Origin: UBA2256 sp964531105
GTDB taxonomy: Bacteria > Spirochaetota > Spirochaetia > Treponematales > Rectinemataceae
Assembly (NCBI GenBank): GCA_964531105.1
Contig: CAZHFN010000001.1
Coordinates: 99,701 to 163,700 of the forward strand
Reading direction: 5' to 3'
DNA length: 64,000 nt
Position 1 is the first letter of the stretch. Each line of letters starts with the position of its first letter. The notes beneath the pieces were generated by a model. That model had not been told where the DNA came from. It searched no databases and saw only the letters and a list, made by a program, of their open reading frames with translations. The position numbers and the translations under genes are program-made. Positions 8,223 to 16,448 of the stretch are shown in pieces.

Positions 8223-9488
8223 ATGCATTTTGACCTAAAATACGGGAAAGGCTGTCTCCCCCTCGATCTTGACGAAAAACGTATACTCAAAGTCGTCATG
8301 CCCGGGGAGAAAAAACCACTGACAGACTCTCTAGGCTCAGTGAAGAAGGTCCTTTCAGCTCCTGAGGGGACTCCTCCTCTTCTGGATATGCTCAAGGCCG
8401 CAAAGCCCAAAAAACTCGTCATCATCGTAAACGACATAACCCGACCAACACCTTATTCGGTACTGATGCCGCCCCTAGTGGAAACCATCGAAAAGGCTGG
8501 GATACCCGATTCTAGCGTCACGCTGATCACCGCCACGGGCATTCACGACCCCCATACCAGGGAACAGGACATCCAGGTCTATGGTGAAGAACTCTGCCGA
8601 AGGTTCAAGCTGGTCAGTCATGACGCGACGGATAAGAGCAACCTAGTCTTCAAAGGCAAACTGCCCTCGGGCTACGATTTCTGGCTCAACAAGCTTGTGG
8701 ACGATGCTGACTTTCTCATAACCCTGGGAGTGGTCATGCCTCACTACTTTGCCGGCTTTTCGGGGGGGCGCAAGTCCATTCTCCCCGGCGTGTCGGGCAA
8801 GGAGACGGTGGAAAAAAACCATGCCCGGATGGTGGAGATCATGGACAATCTGCCGCCGATACGGGAAAACCCGATCAGTCTGGAAATGATTCAGGCAGCT
8901 CGAAGCGTTGGCGTGGACTTTATCATCAACGCCGTAGTGGACGATGCGGGGCAGTTGGTGGAAGTGGTGGCCGGCGACCTGGAAAAAGCCTGGTATAGGG
9001 CAGTGGAAGTGAGCAATTCGATGTACATGACGCCCATACCCCGAAAGACTAAGATCGCCATCGCCGCTTCTTCGGGCTATCCGAGGGACATAAACCTGTA
9101 CCAGGCCCAGAAAGCTCTAGACCATGCGGATAAGGCGACGGTGGATGGCGGTACTGTGATTGTCGTGGCCGAATGCAAGGAAGGCTATGGCGAGAAGATT
9201 TTCGAATCCTACATGAAGGCAGGGTATACAGCCCAGGGCATCATGGATGCTGTAAAGGCCAACTTTGTCATCGGCGGCCACAAGGCCTACGGTTTCGCCA
9301 AGGTGGCAGCAGAAAAGAAAGTGATTTTCGTAACCAGCCTCTCAGATGAGGTGGTGGCAAGCCTCTTTGCCCGCAAGGCTGCCACTGTGGAGGAAGCGGT
9401 GCAGATGGCTCTGAAAGACCAGGGATCAGATGCGGACTTCATTGTATTTCCCGAGGGAAGCGTAACGGTACCCTATGTAGCGTCCTAG
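8223..9488 (+). CDS. LarA-family nickel-pincer racemase/epimerase
   Basis: 421 aa, the usual LarA length. It has the N-terminal NDITRPTP stretch, TATGIHDPH with a catalytic-type His, MPHYFAGFSGGRKSILPG with the Lys that binds the nickel-pincer nucleotide in LarA, and nearby NHARM. LarA homologues racemise or epimerise alpha-hydroxyacids by hydride transfer. Only part of the family acts on lactate, so a 2-hydroxyacid tied to this operon is the safer call. The gene starts 12 nt after the transporter (Shine-Dalgarno AAGGAGA) and should be the last gene of the sigma-54 operon. The cofactor genes larB, larC and larE are not in the window. Confidence 0.88.
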   Translation: MHFDLKYGKGCLPLDLDEKRILKVVMPGEKKPLTDSLGSVKKVLSAPEGTPPLLDMLKAAKPKKLVIIVNDITRPTPYSVLMPPLVETIEKAGIPDSSVTLITATGIHDPHTREQDIQVYGEELCRRFKLVSHDATDKSNLVFKGKLPSGYDFWLNKLVDDADFLITLGVVMPHYFAGFSGGRKSILPGVSGKETVEKNHARMVEIMDNLPPIRENPISLEMIQAARSVGVDFIINAVVDDAGQLVEVVAGDLEKAWYRAVEVSNSMYMTPIPRKTKIAIAASSGYPRDINLYQAQKALDHADKATVDGGTVIVVAECKEGYGEKIFESYMKAGYTAQGIMDAVKANFVIGGHKAYGFAKVAAEKKVIFVTSLSDEVVASLFARKAATVEEAVQMALKDQGSDADFIVFPEGSVTVPYVAS

Positions 9489-9534
9489 TTTTTAGCCTCG
9501 AGAATGGATACCCGGGAATCCGAAACTAGCTTTT
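9485..9534 (+). terminator. Hairpin region at the end of the larA operon
   Basis: CTAGTTT (9485-9491) can pair with AAACTAG (9523-9529), enclosing GGAT/ATCC around a CCCGGG centre, followed by CTTTT. It lies between the convergent larA-like and acetate kinase genes and may serve both. The stem is interrupted, so the call is tentative. Confidence 0.4.
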
Positions 9535-9547
9535 ATGCACCGAAGGC

Positions 9548-10885
9548 TCAGGGAACCTGGGCAATAATGTCCTTCAGCCAAGGCTTCTTGGCCAAATCCT
9601 TTTCAAGACCTGCCGCCCTTGTCTTGTTCACGTATTCGCGATTTTCGAAATAGTAATGGTAGTTGGTGTGGACATCGTAGCTGCCCTTCATAAGGGCAAA
9701 GGCGTCCTCGGTCATGACCAATTCCTCATCAGTGGGAATGACAAAGACCTTTACCTTGGAGCCGGGGCCGGTGATATCCAGCTCGGCGTTGCGGCACTTG
9801 GCCAGGGCGTTCTTTTTCTCGTCCACCACGATACCCATGTCCGCTAAGCCTTCGGTGGCCAAGTGACGGATCTGCGGTCCCATCTCGCCCACTCCAGCAG
9901 TGAATACCAGAGCATCCACACGACCTAAGGCCGCATAGTAGGCGCCGATATATTTCTTGATTCTGTAGCTTTCCATGTGCTGAGCCAACTGGGCTATGGG
10001 ATCGCCCTTCTCGGCGGCCAGTTCGATATCCCTGCGGTCGGCCCACTTGCCGGTGATTCCCAAAACTCCCGATCCCTTATTGAGTTTCTTTTCCACATCG
10101 GCGGCGCTCATGCCGGTGCGGCGCATCATATGGAACACGATGCCTGGGTCTATATCGCCCGAGCGAGTGCCCATGACGAGGCCCTCGAGGGGTGTGAGCC
10201 CCATGGAAGTGTCGAAGGAGCAGCCGTTCTTGACCGCGTTGATGGAAGCGCCATTGCCGATGTGGGCGATGACGAGGTTGGTTTCGAAGGGATCCTTGCC
10301 CAAAAGTACGGCGGCGCGCTTGGCGTTGTAGAGGAAGCTGGTTCCGTGGAAGCCGTAGCGGCGCACCATGTGCTTTTCATACCAGTCCTGGGGAAGGGCG
10401 TACATATAGGAGGAAGCGGGCATGGTCTGATGCCAAGCCGTATCCATTACCGCACAGTGAGGCACATTGGGCAGCACAGAGCGGGCGGCTTCCACGCCCA
10501 TAAGGTTGGCTGGATTGTGCAGGGGAGCCAGGTCGGTGAGCTCCTTGAAGGTGTCCAGGAATTCATCATTGATGATAGAGGAGCGGGCAAAGCGAGAACC
10601 GCCGTGCACCATTCTGTGTCCCACGGCCTTGATCATGCCCATATCGGAGATGACGCCGTAATCCGCATCGACGAGTGTGTTCAGGATGAGTTCTATGGCC
10701 ACGGTATGATTGGGGCATTCGTGCTCGACCACGTAGTCGGGCTTTCCCGAGGCCTTATGGGTAATGGAGGAACCGCCTATGGTGACGCGCTCCACAATGC
10801 CCGTGGCCAGGATATCCTTGTTTTGCCAATCGTAAACCTGGTATTTGACGGAAGAAGAACCGCAATTCAGGGTAAGAATGACCAT
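9548..10885 (-). CDS. ackA: Acetate kinase
   Basis: Makes ATP from acetyl phosphate in the cytoplasm, the usual last step of acetate fermentation. Family motifs are all present: N-terminal NCGSSSVKYQV, APLHNPANL, AVMDTAWHQTMP, RRYGFHGTS, and GNGASINAV in the phosphate-binding part. The start at 10885 (MVILTLNCG) is supported by GGAG upstream; longer frames lack one. The product is 445 aa, about 45 more than typical AckA, owing to a charged tail rich in Tyr, Asn and Lys after residue 400. No phosphotransacetylase gene is adjacent. The gene follows priA at a distance of 133 nt containing a long hairpin, so it may have its own promoter. Confidence 0.95.
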   Translation of the reverse strand: MVILTLNCGSSSVKYQVYDWQNKDILATGIVERVTIGGSSITHKASGKPDYVVEHECPNHTVAIELILNTLVDADYGVISDMGMIKAVGHRMVHGGSRFARSSIINDEFLDTFKELTDLAPLHNPANLMGVEAARSVLPNVPHCAVMDTAWHQTMPASSYMYALPQDWYEKHMVRRYGFHGTSFLYNAKRAAVLLGKDPFETNLVIAHIGNGASINAVKNGCSFDTSMGLTPLEGLVMGTRSGDIDPGIVFHMMRRTGMSAADVEKKLNKGSGVLGITGKWADRRDIELAAEKGDPIAQLAQHMESYRIKKYIGAYYAALGRVDALVFTAGVGEMGPQIRHLATEGLADMGIVVDEKKNALAKCRNAELDITGPGSKVKVFVIPTDEELVMTEDAFALMKGSYDVHTNYHYYFENREYVNKTRAAGLEKDLAKKPWLKDIIAQVP

Positions 10886-10951
10886 ATTCTCTCCTATGGG
10901 GGTTTTTTTCATAGTACCACCAGGGACAAATCGCGACAAGATGAGGGTGCA

Positions 10952-11000
10952 GCGGCCTGGGCGTCCTGGAAACCAAACTTGTTTTCCATGCCCAGGCCGC
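10952..11000 (-). terminator. Long hairpin between priA and ackA
   Basis: GCGGCCTGGGC (10952-10962) pairs perfectly with GCCCAGGCCGC (10990-11000), with an inner TGGAAA/TTTCCA stem. No T-run follows on either strand, so it is either a 3' boundary for priA mRNA or a structure in the acetate kinase leader. Confidence 0.45.
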
Positions 11001-11018
11001 CATGCTGCCCAAGCCATT

Positions 11019-13079
11019 CTACAGCAGCTGTACGGGATCCATATCGATTTCGAGGTAGACTGAAGAAGGAAGTTTCAAGCCCTCGATCAGAGCATGGACG
11101 CTCTGGTGGAGTCCGCTCAGGCTGGATGAGCGCAGCAGCAGCTGCCAGCGATAGGAGCCTGCGATCATGCCCAGGGGGCACTCGGAGGGGCCTAATAGCT
11201 CTACACCCGGACTCCCGATTCCGGGATATTTCCTGGCCAACTGCCGTGCCGAACCTATGCAGGCCTCCCTATTCTTGGAGCGCAGCACCAGGCGGGCTAT
11301 CCGGGCAAAGGGAGGGAATTCCTGGGCTTGCCTGAGCTGGAGTTCCCGGGCATAGAAGGACTCCATGTCCATCTCGCTGGCCAAGCGTATGACCGGATTG
11401 TCGGGTCTGAAGGTTTGGATGTAGACCTTGCCATCGGGGTCGTAGCGCCCCGCCCTGCCGGCCACTTGGACTATGAGAGAAAACACCCTCTCGGAAGCCC
11501 TGAAATCGGGCAGGTTGAGGCCAGCGTCGGCCAAAACCAGGCCTACTGTCTTCACCCCCGGAAAGTTGAGCCCCTTGGCCACCATCTGCGTGCCCAGCAG
11601 CAGATCGATCTTGCCCTTTCGGAAGGCCTCGAGGGTGGCTTCCATGCTTCCCTTTTTAGCCACCGAATCGGCATCCAGCCTTTCTATGGACCAGTCGGGA
11701 AAAAGGCTTTTAACTTCCTCGGCCACCCGCTCTGTGCCGAAACCCCGCCAACCCACATCCAAGGAACCGCATTCGGGGCAAGCCGAAGGTGGGTGAGCCC
11801 TGTAGCCGCAGTAATGGCAGACCAGTTGGTTCTGTTCCTTGTGGTAGGTGAGGGAGACCGAGCAATTTTTGCAGCTCAGTTCGGCGCCGCAGGTGTTGCA
11901 TACAAAAAAATGGGAAAATCCCCGGCGATTCAGAAAGAGAATGGACTGGCGGCCTTCGGCCTTTGTGGTCTTGAGTGCCTCTACAAGGCGGGATGATATG
12001 GTGGCCTTCTCTCCCCGCATATCCAGCACTTCAATACTGGGGAAAGCCCCGCCCGCAGGGCGCTGGCGCAGGATTTCCTTTTTCATGGCTCCGCTTTCGC
12101 AGGACTGCCAGGCTTCCACCGAGGGAGTGGCGCTACCCAGGATAAGAATGGCTTTTTCCTTCAGCGCTCTGTACATCGCCACCTGCCGGGCATGGTAGCG
12201 GGGACTGTTCCCCGACTTGTAGGAGCCTTCGTGTTCTTCGTCTATGACAATAAGCCCCAGGCTGCGCGCCGGGGCGAATATGGCGCTTCGGGCTCCTATG
12301 ATCATGGTAGCCGCGCCCGAAAGAATTCGCCTCCATTCGCCCAGTTTCTGGGAAGGGCTCAAGCGGGAGTGGATAACCGCGCAGGTGTCTCCAAATCGCT
12401 TTCTGGCGGAGCGCACAACCTGGCCGGTGAGGGCTATTTCGGGCACAAGGTAAATCACCGATCTGCCTGCTGCCAACTGAGCCTCGGCGAGCTGGAGGAA
12501 GACCTCGGTCTTCCCTGTACCGGTGGGGCCGTAGAGGTAGGTTGTGGATGGTCCAGCGGCGAGAATACTTTGCAAGGCTTTTTTCTGCTCTTCGGTGAGG
12601 GGAAGGGCCTTGTCCCCTATGACAAAATCCTCCAGTTCGCCCAGGGCTTGGGGGCTTTCCCTTCTTCCCGAGGGAAGCATGGCCCCCAAGGCTTCGCCCA
12701 GAGAACAGAAGTACATGGTGGAAAGCCATTGGGCTAGGGTTATGGTTGAGGGATCGAAGAGAGCTTCCTTGTCCACGGAGCGGATGATGGGCTTGAGCAG
12801 GCTCTCATCCATGGGGCAGGTTTCGGCCTCCTCGACAACAAAGCCTGTGGCTTTCCTGCGTCCGAAGGATGCCTCTGCCCTGCAGCCCAGGCGGGCGGGA
12901 GAGTCGGGAGAGTTCTTGTACCAGTAGCGGGCTTCCAGGGGGAGGGAAAAGGCCAGCCTGAGATAGGGCTTGGCGCCCGGCGCGCCGGTACCGCTCAGGG
13001 CGCCGGCACCACTCGGGGCATGGATGTCGCTCGGGGCTTTAATGTCGCTCAGCGCGCCCTGCCCTGCTTGTTTAGCCAT
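11019..13079 (-). CDS. priA: Primosomal replication restart helicase PriA
   Basis: A superfamily 2 helicase that reloads the replisome at stalled forks. It has Walker A GPTGTGKT, the DEEH box in VIDEEHEGSYKS, SATPSVE, and the paired zinc-binding CxxC elements (CNTCGAEL, CKNC, CHYCG, CPECGS) in the middle of the helicase part. Start 13079 (MAKQAGQ) is preferred; it overlaps the upstream UDG stop by 8 nt, implying coupling. The product is 686 aa. Between the start and the canonical domain (PYLRLAFSLP) is a low-complexity segment made of four degenerate 18-bp repeats, not a usual PriA feature. Gene order with UDG and other housekeeping genes suggests one long operon. Confidence 0.95.
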   Translation of the reverse strand: MAKQAGQGALSDIKAPSDIHAPSGAGALSGTGAPGAKPYLRLAFSLPLEARYWYKNSPDSPARLGCRAEASFGRRKATGFVVEEAETCPMDESLLKPIIRSVDKEALFDPSTITLAQWLSTMYFCSLGEALGAMLPSGRRESPQALGELEDFVIGDKALPLTEEQKKALQSILAAGPSTTYLYGPTGTGKTEVFLQLAEAQLAAGRSVIYLVPEIALTGQVVRSARKRFGDTCAVIHSRLSPSQKLGEWRRILSGAATMIIGARSAIFAPARSLGLIVIDEEHEGSYKSGNSPRYHARQVAMYRALKEKAILILGSATPSVEAWQSCESGAMKKEILRQRPAGGAFPSIEVLDMRGEKATISSRLVEALKTTKAEGRQSILFLNRRGFSHFFVCNTCGAELSCKNCSVSLTYHKEQNQLVCHYCGYRAHPPSACPECGSLDVGWRGFGTERVAEEVKSLFPDWSIERLDADSVAKKGSMEATLEAFRKGKIDLLLGTQMVAKGLNFPGVKTVGLVLADAGLNLPDFRASERVFSLIVQVAGRAGRYDPDGKVYIQTFRPDNPVIRLASEMDMESFYARELQLRQAQEFPPFARIARLVLRSKNREACIGSARQLARKYPGIGSPGVELLGPSECPLGMIAGSYRWQLLLRSSSLSGLHQSVHALIEGLKLPSSVYLEIDMDPVQLL
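12982..13053 (-). repeat. Four degenerate 18-bp tandem repeats inside priA
   Basis: Units start at 12982, 13000, 13018 and 13036. On the plus strand each begins GC and ends GCTCAGG, ACTCGGG, GCTCGGG or GCTCAGC. They encode six-residue units such as KAPSDI, HAPSGA and GALSGT near the PriA N terminus. The length keeps the frame, so copy number could vary without harming the gene. Confidence 0.7.
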
Positions 13080-13854
13080 GTATGTCGCGCTCCGCCTCGA
13101 TAAGGCTGCGCAATCGCTTGAGATCCTCCCATGCAGGCCGCTTGAGGCTATCATCCCTGAGCAGGGCTGAGGGATGATAGGTGGGCACCAGGGGAATACC
13201 GTCGAAGTCTCTCACAGTAGCTCGAAGCTTGTTGATGCCGTCGGTAGTGGAAAGCATAGCTTGGGCCGCCGTTCTTCCCGCGCAGAGTATAAAATGCGGC
13301 TTGAGTAGGGCAATCTGCTGTTTTAGGTAGGGCATGCAGGCGGCTCTTTCGTCGGGCGAGGGTTCGCGATTGTTGGGGGGTCTGCATTTGACGATGTTGG
13401 CAATGTAGCAGTTTTGATCCCTAAATAGCCCGATGGAGGCGAGCATCTTGTCTAAGAGATGTCCCGAGGCTCCCACGAAGGGCAGGCCTTGCTTGTCTTC
13501 TTCGGCGCCTGGGCCTTCCCCTATGACCAGGACGAGGGGGTTTAGGACGCCTTGGCCGAATACTGCCTTGTGCCTGCCCGAGGAGAGGATGCAGCGCGTG
13601 CAGGCATTTACTTCCTGTTCCAGTTGGGTCAGGGCAGCGGCTCTGTCGGCTTCGGGGATGTCAGAAGAAGTGGCTGGGGCGCCGGTTTCCACGTCAGAGG
13701 GGACGTTGGAGCTGTCGGCAGGCGGCTGAGCCGACTCGGAGTGGTAGAGTGCTTCGGGCACCGCACTGTACCTCAAGCCACCCTTCAAAACGTCGCCTAT
13801 GGTGGCCAAGGCTTCGTATAAATCTGCCTTATTGGTATTTGAGCCTTCAGCCAT
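13072..13854 (-). CDS. Uracil-DNA glycosylase, family 4 (Fe-S type)
   Basis: Removes uracil from DNA to start base excision repair. The 260-aa protein has a ~75-residue leader, then the family-4 pattern: CTRCILSSGRHKAVFG with two Fe-S cysteines, the catalytic-site GEGPGAEEDKQGLPFVG, NIVKCRPPNNREP, and YHPSALLR with the conserved His. It overlaps the GH2 gene upstream and priA downstream by 8 nt each, so the three genes are tightly coupled. The N-terminal leader resembles the poorly conserved extension seen in some family-4 enzymes fused to short polymerase-like segments, and its role is unknown. Confidence 0.93.
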   Translation of the reverse strand: MAEGSNTNKADLYEALATIGDVLKGGLRYSAVPEALYHSESAQPPADSSNVPSDVETGAPATSSDIPEADRAAALTQLEQEVNACTRCILSSGRHKAVFGQGVLNPLVLVIGEGPGAEEDKQGLPFVGASGHLLDKMLASIGLFRDQNCYIANIVKCRPPNNREPSPDERAACMPYLKQQIALLKPHFILCAGRTAAQAMLSTTDGINKLRATVRDFDGIPLVPTYHPSALLRDDSLKRPAWEDLKRLRSLIEAERDIHG

Positions 13855-16438
13855 TGTCGTACTCCACGTCTAGGTGCAGACCGAGGGATGTATCCCCCCG
13901 TACAAGCGAGATGAGGGGTCCAGTGATCTTGAGTTCTATTCTACCCGCTTCGCCTGCGCTGGCAACCCAGAACACCGCTTCGCCGCATAGCAGGCTGCGG
14001 TCAGCCGGCCCAATGAGACGTCCAGGACCTTTGAGTTCGATATGGATGGGATCGAAGGCGAAGGGACAGGTGTTGCCATACTGGTCGACAAGCCTGAGCG
14101 CTACCCGGCTCGATTCCCACTCCCCGCCTTGTTTAATCGCAAGAAGGCGCGGAGAGGCTTCCAGCTCAAGGCTCGCGGCATGGGCATCTGGTCCGTAGCG
14201 TCTGGATGCCACAGGTTTACCGTCCAGAATCCCCACCAGTTCGATGCCATCGTCGGCCCTGCCCCAGGCTAGGCCGTACTTCATCACCAGATCCTGGGCC
14301 TGCTGAAAATTCATACGGCGCTTGGCGAGGAGAAAAGCAAAATTCAGTTTGTCCTTCACATTTAAAGAACCAGTACCCCGGCTCATGACCTTGGATGCAA
14401 GATACAGAAACCTCTCTTTATCTGCAGTGGAAAACCCTTCTGGATTCAGCCTTTCGCCTATGAGATCGTCAATGAAAACGGGAGGATGCTCCAAATGAGG
14501 ATAGGCTTCTTTATTGGGTAAAAACCTTTTTACCAGTTCTCCGGATCTGTAAAGATCCACCGCATCGCAGTTTGTGTAGACATCCACGGGCAACATGGCA
14601 GCTCCGCTGCGTTCCCCTTTAGCAAAACGGCTGGCCGGTTCTAGCACTATGCCTTCGGAGGGAGATTTCTGGCTCGCGTAAAGGAAAGCCGCGTATTTAG
14701 GGCTTCGGAACATGTCGGCTACGCCATGGTAGCAGATTCTGTCCCCTGAGCCAAAATCCTTATGGGTATTGTAATCGAAGGCGCACCATCCTATGGCGCC
14801 TGAGATTCCAGAATCGCCCATCGCTGCGTTGAGGACTCTCGCGTGGCGCCGCGCATGCTCGGCCAACCTTTCTTCCTGATCCCAGCGCTTGGCGGGGTAC
14901 ATGTGGCCGTTGTGCTCGGTGATGAGGTAGGGAACGGCAGTTGTTCGGCCAGGGGTTGCGGCGCCATCGCCGGCCTTTGCAGCCATATTTTTAGCGTTGC
15001 GCGTTATCGATGTTCTCTTTGCGATAGCTTTTATGCCGCCATCGTGGGTGAAATCGTTGAATGTGTACACGTCTTCGAAGAGTGCGCTGCCTGAAAAATT
15101 TCGAACCCCTCCCCTCTGGCGATCAGGGTCGAGCTTCGCGGCCAGAGCGTTGGTTTTTTTGTAAAACCCATCGTCGTCCGGCGATTCGTTGATGCGCACG
15201 CCCCATAGAATAATGCTGGGATGATTTCTGTCCCGCTTCAGAAGGCATTCAAGATCGCCCAACGCGCTACTTTTCCAATCTTCATCGCCGATGTGCTGCC
15301 AGCCTGGGAATTCGGTGAATACTAAAAGTCCCAACTCGTCGCAGGCATCCAGAAAGTGCGTGGACTGGGGGTAGTGGCTCGTGCGCACAACGACGCAACC
15401 CAAATCCCGCTTTATAATCTCGGCATCCTGCCTCTGGGCGCCAGGACCCATGGCATAGCCTGCGAAAGGCCATGATTGGTGGCGGTTCAAGCCCCGTAAA
15501 AAAAGCCTTTTGCCGTTGAGAAAGAAACCTTCAGGTATGAAACGCACTTCCCGGAATCCTATGCGGCTGTACATCCGATCGATTTGCTCGCCGTCCAAAA
15601 ACAGTGTGAGTTCCAGATCGTAGAGCGCTGGATTTTCAATATCCCAGGGGGTGATTCCCTCCAGGGGAGGAAAGTTGAGGTTGCAGGCCTGCGCGTCAAA
15701 ATCGGGCTCGGAAATTGCCCTGGAAGCTTCGGCCAGACAAGCACCAGAGCACAACAGGCGGCCTTGGATGCTGAGGGCGCCCGAACCTGGTAGCGCAGTA
15801 ACGGGACTCGCCGCATCAGGGCTATTGGCTGTTATAAAAGGTTTGGAGAGTTCCACTCCCACCGCGAGGGCGGCTTTGCAGGATGAAGAGCTTTTGCCCC
15901 CGGCGACTTCCTTAGCCATAGCGTCGCTTTCGCCATTTCCAAAGGAGTAGATCCTAGGTCTCGCATGAAAATGGGCGATATGCACGGCGCCCTGTATGCG
16001 CAGATTTACAGCCCTATAGATGCCTCCGTAGACAAGGTAGTCCACTACCCCGCCAAAAGGAGGAACGGAAGAATCCTCGGTGGCATCCACCTCCACCCAT
16101 AGTTCATTGAGGCCTTGAGGCTTGAGGGCCTGGGTGATATCCAGCGAAAAGGGAGTATAGGGACCCTTGTGTCCGCCAATTGATTGGCCATTGAGCCAGG
16201 CCTGACAGGCGACGGCGAGGCCTTCAAAATCAAGGAAAACCCGCCCAGCGGCAAGCGCGTCGGGGGTGGGAAATTCCTTGTAATAGCAGGCTTTTTTCTG
16301 GTAGCAGGTCTCGTCGAAATTGCCCAGTGGCAGCTCGACAATAGAATGGGGGAGGTCAACAGGAGTACCATGCTCAGTCTTGCCCATAGGGACGTCGAAG
16401 AAAAGCCAGTTTTGATTTAGGGCTATGATCCTTCTCAT
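13847..16438 (-). CDS. Glycoside hydrolase family 2 protein
   Basis: An 863-aa beta-glycosidase of the beta-galactosidase/beta-glucuronidase/mannosidase family. The order is a jelly-roll sugar-binding domain (about 1-170, with FEGLAVACQAWLNG), an Ig-like domain (to about 290), a TIM barrel, and an extra C-terminal region of ~250 residues. The likely acid/base is E418 in WGVRINES and the likely nucleophile E508 in LITEHNG; both keep the Glu but the flanks differ from LacZ, so specificity cannot be given. No signal peptide is seen, so the substrate must be imported or internal. It sits oddly inside a housekeeping run, overlapping the UDG gene by 8 nt. Confidence 0.88.
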   Translation of the reverse strand: MRRIIALNQNWLFFDVPMGKTEHGTPVDLPHSIVELPLGNFDETCYQKKACYYKEFPTPDALAAGRVFLDFEGLAVACQAWLNGQSIGGHKGPYTPFSLDITQALKPQGLNELWVEVDATEDSSVPPFGGVVDYLVYGGIYRAVNLRIQGAVHIAHFHARPRIYSFGNGESDAMAKEVAGGKSSSSCKAALAVGVELSKPFITANSPDAASPVTALPGSGALSIQGRLLCSGACLAEASRAISEPDFDAQACNLNFPPLEGITPWDIENPALYDLELTLFLDGEQIDRMYSRIGFREVRFIPEGFFLNGKRLFLRGLNRHQSWPFAGYAMGPGAQRQDAEIIKRDLGCVVVRTSHYPQSTHFLDACDELGLLVFTEFPGWQHIGDEDWKSSALGDLECLLKRDRNHPSIILWGVRINESPDDDGFYKKTNALAAKLDPDRQRGGVRNFSGSALFEDVYTFNDFTHDGGIKAIAKRTSITRNAKNMAAKAGDGAATPGRTTAVPYLITEHNGHMYPAKRWDQEERLAEHARRHARVLNAAMGDSGISGAIGWCAFDYNTHKDFGSGDRICYHGVADMFRSPKYAAFLYASQKSPSEGIVLEPASRFAKGERSGAAMLPVDVYTNCDAVDLYRSGELVKRFLPNKEAYPHLEHPPVFIDDLIGERLNPEGFSTADKERFLYLASKVMSRGTGSLNVKDKLNFAFLLAKRRMNFQQAQDLVMKYGLAWGRADDGIELVGILDGKPVASRRYGPDAHAASLELEASPRLLAIKQGGEWESSRVALRLVDQYGNTCPFAFDPIHIELKGPGRLIGPADRSLLCGEAVFWVASAGEAGRIELKITGPLISLVRGDTSLGLHLDVEYDNG

Positions 16439-16448
16439 GGCAGGGGCT

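Noticed and set aside
9977..11335. A 452-codon open frame on the plus strand
   Set aside because: It is antisense to acetate kinase and the end of priA, both strongly supported; its protein is low-complexity His/Gly/Val-rich text with no family motif.
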